DNA from: Kiritimatiellia bacterium
GTDB lineage: Bacteria; Verrucomicrobiota; Kiritimatiellia; RFP12; DVOR01
Direction of reading: 5' to 3'
NCBI GenBank assembly: GCA_017531445.1
Contig: JAFXKZ010000002.1
Coordinates: forward strand, 637,286 to 701,285
Length of the DNA: 64,000 nt
Shown: in pieces, positions 43,645 through 55,523 of the stretch
Position numbering within the stretch: position 1 is the first letter of the stretch
How the letters are laid out: every line of letters begins with the position of its first letter
Position numbers and translations under genes: made by a program
The notes under the pieces: generated by a model
The model's database searches: none
What the model saw: the letters and a program-made list of their open reading frames with translations, nothing else
What the model was told of the DNA's origin: nothing

Positions 43645-45174
43645 ATGAAAACGCAATTGAAACCCGATGAGCTTTCGGCATTGCTCCGTCAACGGATGGA
43701 ACAGGCGGACAAACCAATCGACACCACAGAATTCGGCACCGTTCTGAGCATTGGTGATGGTATTGCCCGTGTGGACGGACTGACCAACGTCATGTACAAC
43801 GAGCTCGTTGAAACAGAAAGCGGCATCGCAGGCCTGGCACTGAATCTTGAAGAAGATGTGGTCGGCGTTGCGGTTTTGGACAGTGATGTCCACGTTCGTG
43901 AAGGCGATCGTTTCCACAGGACCGGGCGCGTGGTATCGGTCCCTGCCGGACCTGCGCTGACAGGACGCGTAGTAGATGCGTTGGGGCGACCTCTGGATGG
44001 TAAAGGCGCAATCGTGGCAGACACGGAGATGCCGGTGGAAGCTGCCGCTGCTTCTATCGTGGAGCGGCGCAATGTTGACACACCGATGCAGACCGGGCTT
44101 CTGGCAATTGATGCACTCACGCCTATCGGACGAGGACAACGTGAACTCATCATTGGCGACCGGAAAACCGGCAAGACCACCATTGCAGTAGACGCAATCC
44201 TCAATCAGAAAGGCGGCGACGTTCACTGCTTCTACGTTGCCATCGGGCAGAAACTCTCGACCGTTGCAGCACTTTGCAAGCAACTGGAATCCGCCGGAGC
44301 GATGGCCTATACCACTATCATTGTCGCCGGGGCTTCGGATCCTGCGCCCTTGCAATACCTCGCGCCCTACTCCGGATGTGCCATGGCAGAATACTGGATG
44401 AATCGCGGAGGCCACGCGCTTGTGATCTATGATGATTTGACCAAACACGCACAGGCCTACCGTCAGATTTCCCTGCTCTTGCGCCGTCCGCCAGGCCGCG
44501 AAGCGTTCCCCGGCGATGTGTTCTATCTCCACAGCCGCCTTTTGGAACGAGCCGCACAGCTTTCCGATGCCAAAGGCGGCGGCAGCATGACCGCACTCCC
44601 CATCGTTGAAACGCAGGCCAATGACATCTCGGCCTACATCCCGACCAACGTAATTTCCATTACCGATGGGCAAATCTTCCTTGAGGCAGGGCTCTTCCAT
44701 GAAGGACAGCGGCCTGCCATCAACCCCGGCATTTCCGTTTCACGTGTGGGCGGCGATGCGCAGGTAAAAGCCATGAAGAAGGTGGCCGGACCGCTCCGTG
44801 TGCTGCTCGCACAATATCGGGAACTTGAAGCCTTTACGTCCTTCTCATCCGACTTGGACGCCGGCACGTTGGAGCAACTTGCCACGGGACGCGCACTGAT
44901 GCACTCCATCCGTCAGATGCCCGGCAGCCCGAAATCTGTTGCCGAACAGGTGGCCATCCTTTACGCCGGCACCAATAAATGGCTTGCAGATATTCCGACT
45001 GCGCGGTTGCCTGAGGCGTTGAAGGCACTCTCCACGGCCTTGAATGCTTCTCAAACCGGACAGACTTATGTGCGCCGTTTCCGCGAGAACCCTGTGCTGG
45101 ACGACGAATTGAAGGGGCTGCTTGAGGCCTTAATGCCGGAAGTACTTGCTACTTACAATCCGAAGAGGAAGTGA
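43645..45174 (+). CDS. atpA: ATP synthase F1 subunit alpha
   Basis: 509 residues. Walker A-like GDRKTGKTT, the [12 protein letters not shown] beta-barrel, and [28 protein letters not shown], the alpha signature with the regulatory Arg, are all intact. It is a non-catalytic nucleotide-binding subunit. The start at 43645 gives [18 protein letters not shown]; 17 further codons upstream in frame are possible but unsupported. The 58-base gap after atpH is the largest within the operon. Confidence 0.98.
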   Translation: MKTQLKPDELSALLRQRMEQADKPIDTTEFGTVLSIGDGIARVDGLTNVMYNELVETESGIAGLALNLEEDVVGVAVLDSDVHVREGDRFHRTGRVVSVPAGPALTGRVVDALGRPLDGKGAIVADTEMPVEAAAASIVERRNVDTPMQTGLLAIDALTPIGRGQRELIIGDRKTGKTTIAVDAILNQKGGDVHCFYVAIGQKLSTVAALCKQLESAGAMAYTTIIVAGASDPAPLQYLAPYSGCAMAEYWMNRGGHALVIYDDLTKHAQAYRQISLLLRRPPGREAFPGDVFYLHSRLLERAAQLSDAKGGGSMTALPIVETQANDISAYIPTNVISITDGQIFLEAGLFHEGQRPAINPGISVSRVGGDAQVKAMKKVAGPLRVLLAQYRELEAFTSFSSDLDAGTLEQLATGRALMHSIRQMPGSPKSVAEQVAILYAGTNKWLADIPTARLPEALKALSTALNASQTGQTYVRRFRENPVLDDELKGLLEALMPEVLATYNPKRK

Positions 45175-45178
45175 CTTT

Positions 45179-47501
<2,323 letters not shown>

Positions 47502-47517
47502 ACAGGAACCACACGCC

Positions 47518-47793
47518 ATGGCATCGGGAACTCCCTTTCACTTCGCCATCGAAACCCCCTCGGGCGTCTTCATTGAAGGTGACGATATCACCTCGGTGGA
47601 AGTCTCCACCGACATCGGTAAACTGGGCATCATGGCACGGCACGAACCGATTGTGGCGGCCTGCCCTCCCGGATTGATCCGTATCTGCCAGGGAGGTGAA
47701 TGGATTACCTTCCGCACCTCCCGCGCCATTCTGGTGGGCGATGGGACATCGGTAAAATTGCTCACACCGCTGGCGCGTCTTGCCGTGGGTTAA
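47518..47793 (+). CDS. atpC: ATP synthase F1 subunit epsilon, lacking the C-terminal helices
   Basis: 91 residues. Only the N-terminal beta-sandwich is present (FHFAIETPSGVFIEGDDITS, IGKLGIMARHEPIVA, and a final strand VKLLTPLARLAVG). The helical C-terminal domain that inhibits ATP hydrolysis in E. coli (another 40-50 residues) is missing, and a terminator follows at once. Similar short epsilons are known in some anaerobes and green sulfur bacteria. Located 16 bases after atpD; it ends the operon. Confidence 0.92.
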   Translation: MASGTPFHFAIETPSGVFIEGDDITSVEVSTDIGKLGIMARHEPIVAACPPGLIRICQGGEWITFRTSRAILVGDGTSVKLLTPLARLAVG

Positions 47794-47812
47794 TCGCCGC
47801 CCCATTTCAACA

Positions 47813-47849
47813 GGCCGCAGTCTCCGAAAGAGGACTGCGGCCGGTTTTT
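47813..47849 (+). terminator. Terminator of the atp operon
   Basis: A perfect 10-bp stem GGCCGCAGTC/GACTGCGGCC, loop of 10, then GGTTTTT. Confidence 0.95.
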
Positions 47850-47893
47850 ACAGCAGTCATTCGTTTCACCCAAAACCTTTTAATGTCTCCGGA

Positions 47894-48047
47894 CAACGCT
47901 TGAGTGCCCCCGCGAAAATGGGTCTCAACCTCCGACTTAAGACTGTGACTGCCGCGGGGCAACGCTTGGACACCCCCGCTAAACCGCCGTGCGACTTCCG
48001 ATAAAAGCCTGCACCGCGCACCGGAGAACGCTTACCCGCAAAGCTCT
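47894..48047 (+). repeat. Weak 22-bp-period tandem array downstream of atpC
   Basis: CAACGCTTG-like words recur at 47894, 47960 and 48026, exactly 66 bases (3 x 22) apart, and CCG triplets recur near 47910, 47932, 47976 and 47998 on the same 22-base lattice. The units are more diverged than in arrays A1-A5. It lies between two convergent genes. Confidence 0.45.
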
Positions 48048-48086
48048 CTCCGACATTCGCTACACCTTCTCCCGGAGTGCGCCGCT

Positions 48087-50864
48087 TCAAGCCTTTGTGA
48101 GGGCTTGATAACGTTTCATCAGTGCGGCCACGCAAGCACTTTCCGTCATCGTCTTTATCTCAAATCCATACGCTTGCATGACGGCGCGGTCGTTGGCCTG
48201 ATGCGCTTTGCGCAGCTCCGGCGGCATCGTGACTTCATCATAGAGGTCTGCCAGCGAGCAATCGGGATAGCAGGCGCGGGCATCCAAAATCGCTTGCGCC
48301 GTCTGTTCAATTTTCTGTTTCTGCCCGGCTGTTGGATTAGGCCACGGGAAGTTGTTGTAGACGATGTCCTTTGAATAGCGATAACGCATCTCCAAACGCC
48401 CACATACCGCACGCACCCAAGCCATATGCACATTAGAAGTCAGAACTCCAAAATGATAAATTTCAGCATTAGGAATTACTTTTACCAAGTTGCTGCTTAA
48501 CACATACGGATCTAAGAATCCCATAGGAATATATTTTCTTTTTTCCGAAGAAACTTCGGGAACAACAATATAGTTTCCTTTTGGCATATTCTCAACATGA
48601 AAACGAGTTGGCGTATCAGCGAGTTTCACCGTGCCCGCGCTTGGACTTGAAAGGCGATAATCTCTTACAGCTTGCACTCTTTTAAGGCATTCGGGCATCT
48701 TCCGCAATTCGTTGGGAGGACATTCTCCAAGCCACAAGCAGTATCTAAAATATCGATTGATAAATTCGTGAGAACCAATCCAAGGCCTGAACCACTTCTC
48801 GGCTTGCGGTTCCTTTTTTATGAACGCGTTCTTTTCCTCCTCCGTAAACAAATAGAACCCGCCATCAATAGGTTTGTTCCCTATGCCGATTTTCGGAATG
48901 TCGCAAAGCGGAGTGGTGCGACTCTCCACAAACACATTGTCTGCCGCAACCAGATAGGCATTGATGTTCTCTACTATCAGAGGTCTTTCCGCTGAATAAA
49001 TCACTTTTGCCTTATGAAACGGCGCACTACTGAAACCGATAATCACACAATGCACATGCGCCTTGATGCTTGCTTCACTGTCCCAACGGAAGGTGCGGTG
49101 GGCAAAATCAATGTGAACCCCCTCTTCAAAAAGCGGCTTCCAAAGGATGGAAACACTTTCGCCTTGTGAAACAGAATTGGTTGACACCAAGGCGGCACGC
49201 AGGGTGGTACCTCGCATCAAATCGGCGGTTTTTTTGTACCAACAGGAAACATAGTCCAGATTACCTGCGTGCTTCCATTTCGCGCCGAAGACCGCAAGTA
49301 AATCGTCTTTTTGCTCCTTACACATTAAGCGCGCTCCGACAAAAGGCGGATTGCCCATAATGTAGTTGAGCGTGGTCTTGGGGACGAGCCGTTCCCAATC
49401 CATGCGCAGGGCATTGCCTTCCACGATGTTGGCATACGATTTCAGCGGCAGAAAGTCGAGGGACATATTGACGATATCCTCGGTGGCTTTCATCATTTGG
49501 GATTCTGCAATCCAGAGTGCGGTCTTCGCGACGGTCACGGCGAAGTCGTTGATTTCAATGCCGTAAAATTGATGGATGGAGACTTTGATGACATCCCCGA
49601 AATCCATCAATTTTTGCCCGGCTGTTACAAGCAAAAGGGCTTCATTCTCAAGACGGCGCAAGGAAATATAGGTTTCCGTCAGAAAGTTACCTGAACCGCA
49701 GGCAGGGTCAAAGAACGTCAGATGTGCAAGTTTTTCGCGAAACGCTTCCGCCTTTTCGTTGCGGAGTTTCGGCACTTTTACGCTTTTGATGGCGGCGAGT
49801 TCTTCACGGAGTTCGTCAAGAAACAGCGGGTCAATCACCTTGTGAATATTTTCGATTGACGTGTAGTGCATCCCTCCGCTGCGGCGCGTCTCGGGATTCA
49901 ATGTGGATTCAAAGACCGCGCCAAAAATCGTGGGACTGATCTGCGACCAGTCAAACTCCTCGCTTGCATTATGCAGAAGAAGATCAACAATCGCTTGCGT
50001 AAAGTTCGGGATCTCAATCGCATCATCTGCAAACAGGCCGCCGTTCACATAGGGAAACGCGGCCAGCGTCTCCTCCAGATACGGATCGCGCGCAGCAATT
50101 TCGGTGTTGAGCACATGGAAAAGGTCGATCAGCGCACGGCGGACATCTTTGGGCTGAAATTGCTTGAGATAGTCGTGAAATTTGAGGCGATGGCCAAAGA
50201 TTCCGGCATCCTCGGCATAGAGACAAAAAACCAGCCGGACACAAAGGATATTCAAACTGTGGAGCGTCTGTTGATCCCCGGGGTTGAGATATTGCTTTAA
50301 GAGTGCCTCGTAGAGCCGACCGACAAGTGCCCCGGCTTGGATGGAAATTTCCTCTTCGCGGTGCAAGAGTTCGCTCTTTTCTTCCAGCAGAAAGCGCAAA
50401 CGGTAATACTCTTTGGGGAGCTCTTTAAGCAGGATACTTTCCGGTTCGCCCGTGGGTTTCTCCATATCGTAGATGAGAAACTCCTCAAAGTTACAGGTGA
50501 TGATCCAGCGCGGCCGCTGCGAATAGGGCAATGCGGCAGAATATCTTTGTGCCTGTTGAAACGGCGTAAGGAGCGTTCCATCCGATTGACGGATGGAACT
50601 GCGCAGATTGATTCCCCGCTTTTTCTGTTCAATCAACACGTGCGTGGAAGGGATGTGCCCGTCAATGAAACTGGTGTGATCGAGCTTTACGCGCTCCTCA
50701 AAATGGATAAACTTTTCGGGTTCGGCGACGCCGAGCACTTCACGCAGGAGGGAAAGCCAAAAGGATTGGGAATCACTCTTTTCATCGCCACGCGTTTTCC
50801 AATAGTCCGCAAAGACTTTTGCCGCCCTTTTCTGTTCTGTTTCCGTCATCATGCGCACGCTCAC
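48087..50864 (-). CDS. MmeI-like single-chain restriction-modification enzyme
   Basis: 925 residues. The N-terminus (about 1-190) holds a PD-(D/E)xK-type nuclease (FIDGHIPSTHVLIEQKKRG). A helical spacer follows, then an N6-adenine methyltransferase with motif I DPACGSGNFLTE and motif IV NPPF (IMGNPPFVG). A target-recognition region comes next (about residues 610-800), and a helical C-terminus completes the MmeI layout (type IIL/IIG). One polypeptide methylates and cuts DNA, with specificity set by the recognition region. The GTG start is supported by GGAGG nine bases upstream. It stands alone between array A4 and the weak array at 47.9 kb. Defence against phage is the likely role. Confidence 0.9.
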   Translation of the reverse strand: MSVRMMTETEQKRAAKVFADYWKTRGDEKSDSQSFWLSLLREVLGVAEPEKFIHFEERVKLDHTSFIDGHIPSTHVLIEQKKRGINLRSSIRQSDGTLLTPFQQAQRYSAALPYSQRPRWIITCNFEEFLIYDMEKPTGEPESILLKELPKEYYRLRFLLEEKSELLHREEEISIQAGALVGRLYEALLKQYLNPGDQQTLHSLNILCVRLVFCLYAEDAGIFGHRLKFHDYLKQFQPKDVRRALIDLFHVLNTEIAARDPYLEETLAAFPYVNGGLFADDAIEIPNFTQAIVDLLLHNASEEFDWSQISPTIFGAVFESTLNPETRRSGGMHYTSIENIHKVIDPLFLDELREELAAIKSVKVPKLRNEKAEAFREKLAHLTFFDPACGSGNFLTETYISLRRLENEALLLVTAGQKLMDFGDVIKVSIHQFYGIEINDFAVTVAKTALWIAESQMMKATEDIVNMSLDFLPLKSYANIVEGNALRMDWERLVPKTTLNYIMGNPPFVGARLMCKEQKDDLLAVFGAKWKHAGNLDYVSCWYKKTADLMRGTTLRAALVSTNSVSQGESVSILWKPLFEEGVHIDFAHRTFRWDSEASIKAHVHCVIIGFSSAPFHKAKVIYSAERPLIVENINAYLVAADNVFVESRTTPLCDIPKIGIGNKPIDGGFYLFTEEEKNAFIKKEPQAEKWFRPWIGSHEFINRYFRYCLWLGECPPNELRKMPECLKRVQAVRDYRLSSPSAGTVKLADTPTRFHVENMPKGNYIVVPEVSSEKRKYIPMGFLDPYVLSSNLVKVIPNAEIYHFGVLTSNVHMAWVRAVCGRLEMRYRYSKDIVYNNFPWPNPTAGQKQKIEQTAQAILDARACYPDCSLADLYDEVTMPPELRKAHQANDRAVMQAYGFEIKTMTESACVAALMKRYQALTKA

Positions 50865-50895
50865 GTCCGTTCACCTCCACGTATCTTTTGGAGAA

Positions 50896-50904
50896 ATCAT
50901 ACCA
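50896..50904 (-). promoter_or_regulatory. Extended -10 promoter of the restriction-modification gene
   Basis: TGGTATGAT on the minus strand, 31 bases before the GTG start. Confidence 0.55.
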
Positions 50905-51051
50905 AAATCACCTTGGGAAAAAAGCCTTTTTGCCTTCTTTCTGAAAGAAAAAGCGCGCGTGCCGTCGCCTTTCCCAAGCGTCCGCTTCCTGCGCGTTTTC
51001 CCACATCATCCAAAGCTCCTTTTCCCACGCCCCGCGCCTCTGCTTTGAAAC

Positions 51052-51140
51052 ATGGGCGATGTTGCCCGCAGAAGCCGCCCACATCCCAAAGCCGTATCGC
51101 CCATCTTGCGGGGGCAAGATGGGCGATAGTGAAAACCGTC
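51052..51140 (+). repeat. 22-bp-period intergenic array A4 (four units)
   Basis: Cores start at 51052, 51074, 51096 and 51119 (22, 22, 23): ATGGGCGATGTTG, GCCGCCCACATCC, ATCGCCCATCTTG, ATGGGCGATAGTG. Units 3 and 4 make an 11-bp hairpin (CGCCCATCTTG/CAAGATGGGCG, 6-base loop). It lies upstream of the restriction-modification gene and downstream of the rnhB operon. Confidence 0.8.
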
Positions 51141-51318
51141 TTCGGGAGGCGTAACTTCCGCTTTTCACGCAACCGCCGCGCAAGGCGGCACAGACGTGCT
51201 TCACGCCACTTCCTGCCGGCAACTGCGCCCTGTTGAACGTGCACTTCCCGGCGGCAAACACGCGCTTCCGGAACGCGCCCGGCTGGAAACCCGCGGCACG
51301 GCAAGCCCGCCACAAAAG

Positions 51319-51350
51319 CCAAAGGAGCGGCACACATCCCGCCCCTTTGG
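51319..51350 (-). terminator. Terminator of the rnhB-containing operon
   Basis: Imperfect stem CCAAAGGGGCGG/CCGCTCCTTTGG with an 8-base loop on the minus strand, then CTTTTG. Confidence 0.65.
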
Positions 51351-51390
51351 AAACAAATGACAAGATCAAGCAAGGAAGAGGAAACGCCGC

Positions 51391-52089
51391 TTAAAAGGTG
51401 AATTCATCCTGAAAGACCGCCACCGGCGCAAAGGAGCGGCGATGTTGAGGACAAGGCCCCAGACGGCGGAGAGCCTGCAGGTGGGCTTTGGTGCCGTAGG
51501 CTTTGTGCTTGGCAAACCCATAGCCCGGATACTCGCGCTCCAGCGCAAGACAGAGATGGTCGCGCGTCACTTTCGCGACAATCGAGGCGCAACCGATAAG
51601 CAGGCTTCTGGCATCGCCTTTGACAATCGCCCGATGCGCCATCGGCAACCCCTTAACCGGCAAACCGTCAACAAGGGCAAGCGCAGGAGCCTGCGGCAAC
51701 GCTTCAAGTGCGCGCCGCATCGCCAGATGGGTGGCATTCAAGATATTCAGCGCATCGATTTCTTCCGCAGAGGCAATACCCACGCCACAGCGGATTTCCG
51801 GATGCGTGGTCAACACTTCCCAGAGTTTTTCCCGTTGTTTTTCAGAAAGCTGCTTGGAATCGTTCACGCGTTTGAGGTCGGTTTCCGCCAAGCGCGGCAG
51901 AGCCTCCCGGGCAATTTCCACCGCCCCTGCGACCACCGGCCCGGCAAGGCAACCGCGCCCGGCTTCATCAACGCCGGCAAGCACGGCCTGCGGCGATTCG
52001 TTCCAAAAAGCACGTTCAAAGTGCAAACGGTCACACGCGTCATCTGCCGATGGCGGGTGTATTTCTGAAACGGCACGGGGAGGCGACAT
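51391..52089 (-). CDS. rnhB: Ribonuclease HII
   Basis: 232 residues. Catalytic Asp-Glu in AGVDEAGRGCLAGPVVAGAV; the NDSKQLSEKQRE motif, the Asp in ALVDGLP and SIVAKVTRDH all fit type 2 RNase H. It removes RNA from RNA-DNA hybrids and misincorporated ribonucleotides. The ATG at 52089 is chosen because it follows the rimO stop; starts up to 52164 would overlap rimO. No ribosome site is evident. Last gene of the long minus-strand run, followed by a terminator. Confidence 0.95.
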   Translation of the reverse strand: MSPPRAVSEIHPPSADDACDRLHFERAFWNESPQAVLAGVDEAGRGCLAGPVVAGAVEIAREALPRLAETDLKRVNDSKQLSEKQREKLWEVLTTHPEIRCGVGIASAEEIDALNILNATHLAMRRALEALPQAPALALVDGLPVKGLPMAHRAIVKGDARSLLIGCASIVAKVTRDHLCLALEREYPGYGFAKHKAYGTKAHLQALRRLGPCPQHRRSFAPVAVFQDEFTF

Positions 52090-52123
52090 GGAGGCGGCAA
52101 CTTTCGCTCGTGGGGGAAGCGGC

Positions 52124-53485
52124 TCAGTCCACCAGTTTCGCGGTGAGATCATACCCGCGCGCACCGGTGATTTTCACCCTGACGAAGTCGCCGGGGGCAA
52201 CGGTTTCCGGCGCATGGCAGACGTGCGTAAGACCATCGACTTCCGGAGCCTGATGCGGCAAGCGCACATAGACGCCCTCGTCCTCGTCGTAATCCACCAC
52301 CAGGGCGCGTTGCACCTGCCCGATCCGTGCGCGGTTCTTCTCCCTGGCAATGCGCTTTTGCAGGGTCATCAATGCCGCATGACGGCGTTTTGCCGTCTTG
52401 ACATCGGGCAAGTCGTCAAGCGTGGCGGCGTGGGTGCCCTCTTCGGGCGAGAAGCTGAATGTGCCCAAATGGTCAAACCGCACCCGTTCAACATAAGCCA
52501 TCAACTGATTAAAATCCTCCTCGGTCTCTCCGGGGAAGCCCACCATGCAGGTGGTGCGGAGCACGGCATTGGGAAGTGCCGCACGCAGACGGTCAGAAAA
52601 CGTATCGATTGCCGCAATGGTGTCGGCCCGGCGCATCGCCCGCAACACATTGGGCGAACAGTGCTGAATCGGCAGGTCGAAATAGGGCAGGATGTGCTTC
52701 GCCTTCGCCATGACATCCAAAAGTTCATCGGTAACATGATTGTGGAAGCCGTAAAGGAAGCGCAGCCAGAAGTCACCCTCCAGCGCGTCCAACGCCTTGA
52801 GCAGTGTCGCCAGCGAAACGCCGCAACGCAAGTCTTTCCCATACGCCGTTACATCCTGCGCCACCAGATTGATTTCACGCGCTCCGGTGGCAAGCAGTGC
52901 TTTCACCTCTTCCACAATGGCCTGTGGTTCACGGCTTCTCAAGTGACCGCGAAACTGCGGAATCGCGCAGAACGCACACGCATGATTACACCCCTCGGCA
53001 ATCTTCACATAGGCAAAGACCGGCCCGGTCAGGCGCAACGCCGGAATGGGTTTGTCAAAGGTGCGCACCGGCAAGCCCGGCGCGATGGTCACCGGCTGCG
53101 GATATTGCCGCTTGGCGCGCGGAAGCGCGGCCAGCTTCTCAAGCATTCCGGGCAATTCATCCAGCTGATCGACGCCGATAAACGCATCCACCGCCGGAAA
53201 AGCTTCCAACATCTTTTCCCGGTAACGTTGCGGCAGACATCCGGCGACAATCACGACCTTGCAATATCCGGACTGCTTCAATTGGCAGGCCTGCCGGATC
53301 TCTTCGGCCGCTTCGTCCCGGGCAGAGGCAATAAAAGCACAGGTGTTGATAATCAAGACATCCGGGCGTTCCTCTGCCTGCGCGGGCTTGTAACCGGCCT
53401 TAATCAATGCACCGAACATCACTTCGCTGTCGGCACGATTCTTGGAACATCCCAGTGAAACAAAGCTGAAGGTGTTGAGCTTCAT
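52124..53485 (-). CDS. rimO: Ribosomal protein S12 methylthiotransferase
   Basis: 453 residues. UPF0004 Cys residues are in VSLGCSKNRADSE, NTCAFI and GCLPQRY. The radical-SAM CxxxCxxC is CNHACAFCAIPQFRG, and a TRAM domain sits at the C-terminus. The start VSLGCSKNRADSEVM and the FCAIPQFRGHLRSR motif identify RimO rather than MiaB. It methylthiolates the conserved Asp of S12, whose loop is present in the rpsL of this window. Located 30 bases after the LUD gene. Confidence 0.95.
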   Translation of the reverse strand: MKLNTFSFVSLGCSKNRADSEVMFGALIKAGYKPAQAEERPDVLIINTCAFIASARDEAAEEIRQACQLKQSGYCKVVIVAGCLPQRYREKMLEAFPAVDAFIGVDQLDELPGMLEKLAALPRAKRQYPQPVTIAPGLPVRTFDKPIPALRLTGPVFAYVKIAEGCNHACAFCAIPQFRGHLRSREPQAIVEEVKALLATGAREINLVAQDVTAYGKDLRCGVSLATLLKALDALEGDFWLRFLYGFHNHVTDELLDVMAKAKHILPYFDLPIQHCSPNVLRAMRRADTIAAIDTFSDRLRAALPNAVLRTTCMVGFPGETEEDFNQLMAYVERVRFDHLGTFSFSPEEGTHAATLDDLPDVKTAKRRHAALMTLQKRIAREKNRARIGQVQRALVVDYDEDEGVYVRLPHQAPEVDGLTHVCHAPETVAPGDFVRVKITGARGYDLTAKLVD

Positions 53486-53515
53486 ACCGCTGTACTCCTG
53501 CCGCCAAACTTCTGT

Positions 53516-54181
53516 TCAGAGCCCCAAGTCTTCATCCACCAGGAGGATAGTTACCGCAGAATACAGCGGACGCTGGCGGATCACGGTGGTCACGCGGCAG
53601 ATGCTTCCCTCGTTGTGTCCGGCACAATGCGCACACGCTCCGGTAGCCGCGCAGGGCGTCTTGCAGCCCAGACGATAGGCATTGACCGGTGCGGCCACCT
53701 CTTCAATGCGGTTGAGAGCCGCCTCGACATCGCCTTTAACCAGTTTATTCCGGCCGACAACCAGCACGATGTGACGCGGACCGTAAATCATTGCCGCCAC
53801 GCGGTTGCCGACACCATCCACGTTGACGATGACGCCCTCGTCGGTCAAAGCGTTCACAGACGAAAGGAACAAATCGCAAGTAAGCTGGCGACGGCGGATG
53901 AGATCGCGCTCTTCAGCGGTGAGATTTGGAAAACCATGATTGAGGATTTCTTTCCCGGCATCGCGCAGTGTACGCGTAAGGTTCAGACACGCCACCGAAA
54001 GTGAACCGCCGAAACCGATGCTTTGCGCGGAGGCCGCCATTGCAAGCACGCGTGCGCCGGCAGCTTCCCGATTGGCGCAGACTTCCACTTCAAACCCACG
54101 TTTGCGCAGTTTGGCCGCCACCGCTTCCAAACGCAACGCCGACTGCCATCCCAAGAGTGTATCAACTGCAGATTGTTCCAT
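53516..54181 (-). CDS. LUD-domain protein (LutC/DUF162-like)
   Basis: 221 residues. The LUD core is visible: IGFGGSLSV, LTCDLFLSSVNALTDEGVIVNVDGVGNRVAAMIYGP (in parts) and HIVLVVGRNKLV. It ends with Cys-rich CKTPCAATGACAHCAG, a possible metal site seen in lactate-utilisation-like DUF162 proteins. No lutA/lutB partners are nearby, so a stand-alone redox or metal-related role is likely. It overlaps the lgt end by 20 bases. Confidence 0.75.
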   Translation of the reverse strand: MEQSAVDTLLGWQSALRLEAVAAKLRKRGFEVEVCANREAAGARVLAMAASAQSIGFGGSLSVACLNLTRTLRDAGKEILNHGFPNLTAEERDLIRRRQLTCDLFLSSVNALTDEGVIVNVDGVGNRVAAMIYGPRHIVLVVGRNKLVKGDVEAALNRIEEVAAPVNAYRLGCKTPCAATGACAHCAGHNEGSICRVTTVIRQRPLYSAVTILLVDEDLGL

Positions 54182-54986
54182 GTCCTTTTCTCCTTAAAAT
54201 CAGAATTGTCAAAACGAACGCCGCAATCAGCAAGCCCACTGAAATCGTCTGGCTGAATGTCATGCCGAAATAGGTCGCCCCGCGCGGATCATCCCGCAGG
54301 CACTCTACGCCGAATCGCAAGAGCGCGTATCCGGCACAATAGACCGCCGTGCAAAGTCCATACACCGATTGATAACGGCGATAAAGCCACCACAGCACCG
54401 CAAAGAGCACCGCACAGCCCGCCGCTTCCACCAATTGTGTGGGGCAGACCGGGAGCGATTGACTGGCATAGGGCAGAATGTGCCGCGCCTCCACTTGATG
54501 TATCCACGGCGGCGACCCCTTGGGGAAGGCCACCGCATACCACGCATCGGGAGCCATCTTACCGTAGCAGCAGCCAAAGAAAAAGCACCCGATCCGGCCG
54601 AAAAGATGCCCCAGCGGCACAAAAACCGCGCAGAAATCCGCCAGTGAAGCGAGCCGCTCTTTCTTCAAATAAGCATAGGTGAGCAGTGCTGCCGACGCCA
54701 CAATAAAACCACCGTAAAAGACCAGTCCGCCACGCCAAATCATAAACATATTCAGCGGAGCGTGCGCAAATTCATGCTGCCAATTCTGCCAAACGTAGAC
54801 GATTCTCGCGCCAATCACGCCGCCAATGGCCGCAACCATCACGATGGTCTGCACCTCGTCGGGGTTCCGTCCGGACAATTTCGCAAGTCGTGTTGCCAGA
54901 AAATAACACAGCGAAAAGCCGATTGCCATCATCAAACCATACGTTTGAATTGTGATGCCGCCGAGAGAAAAAAGTTCAGGATACAT
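54162..54986 (-). CDS. lgt: Phosphatidylglycerol-prolipoprotein diacylglyceryl transferase
   Basis: 274 residues, about seven TM helices. The Lgt signature is clear: GGVIGARIVYVWQNW, WRGGLVFYGGF, and GHLFGRIGCFFFGCCYGKM with the essential Arg and Gly. It transfers diacylglycerol to the lipobox Cys of prolipoproteins at the membrane. At least two lipoproteins in this window (25880 and 55011) would be substrates. An insertion (FPKGSPPWIHQVEARHILPY) lies before PTQLVEA. Confidence 0.96.
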   Translation of the reverse strand: MYPELFSLGGITIQTYGLMMAIGFSLCYFLATRLAKLSGRNPDEVQTIVMVAAIGGVIGARIVYVWQNWQHEFAHAPLNMFMIWRGGLVFYGGFIVASAALLTYAYLKKERLASLADFCAVFVPLGHLFGRIGCFFFGCCYGKMAPDAWYAVAFPKGSPPWIHQVEARHILPYASQSLPVCPTQLVEAAGCAVLFAVLWWLYRRYQSVYGLCTAVYCAGYALLRFGVECLRDDPRGATYFGMTFSQTISVGLLIAAFVLTILILRRKGHGTICS

Positions 54987-55010
54987 AAGCCTACCGTGTA
55001 AACAATGCCG

Positions 55011-55523
55011 TCAATGCGAAAGCGTCCCGCTCATTTTGTATTGGAACAGCAACGTGCGAATCTCGGAAATCAATGCTTCGTTAAACGTAAACTTATCCTG
55101 CTTCACGTGATTGATGTTCGCTTTTATCATCACTTTCGGATAGAGTGGCGCGTCTTCATCCGGCTTCTCGATCGTCATCAAGCCCGAATCAACCAAAAGT
55201 TGCAGCGTCGCATCAAACATGGAAGGCTGCATACTGTAATAGTATTTGCGCACATCCCCGAAATCTTTCTTGTGATACTCGATATTGAAATCGTCCCCAA
55301 CCGTCACCGAATGCCCTTCAAGAATCGTGATTTGTCCGTTGTTGGTCATTTCACACCGGATGCGCGGCGCATCCTCCTCGGCCTGATAGTAAATGTGAAC
55401 CCAGTTCAAGCGGGAGTTCTTTACCGTAAACTTTTCGGGCGAACGATACCAATACATTGAGCATCCTCCGCAAAAAATCAGTGCCAGTAACGCGCACCCT
55501 GTAAAAGAAATCCAACGTTTCAT
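55011..55523 (-). CDS. Lipoprotein of unknown function
   Basis: 170 residues. A signal peptide ends at the lipobox FCGGCS. The body contains YYQAEEDAPRIRCEMTNNGQ, ITILEGHSVTVGDDF and a YYYSMQPSMFDATLQLLVDSG helix, then a possible beta strand. No family was recognised. GGAGGCGTG precedes the ATG, which shares its A with the upstream TGA, so it is translationally coupled to thiamine pyrophosphokinase. It directly precedes lgt, the enzyme needed for its lipidation. Confidence 0.65.
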   Translation of the reverse strand: MKRWISFTGCALLALIFCGGCSMYWYRSPEKFTVKNSRLNWVHIYYQAEEDAPRIRCEMTNNGQITILEGHSVTVGDDFNIEYHKKDFGDVRKYYYSMQPSMFDATLQLLVDSGLMTIEKPDEDAPLYPKVMIKANINHVKQDKFTFNEALISEIRTLLFQYKMSGTLSH

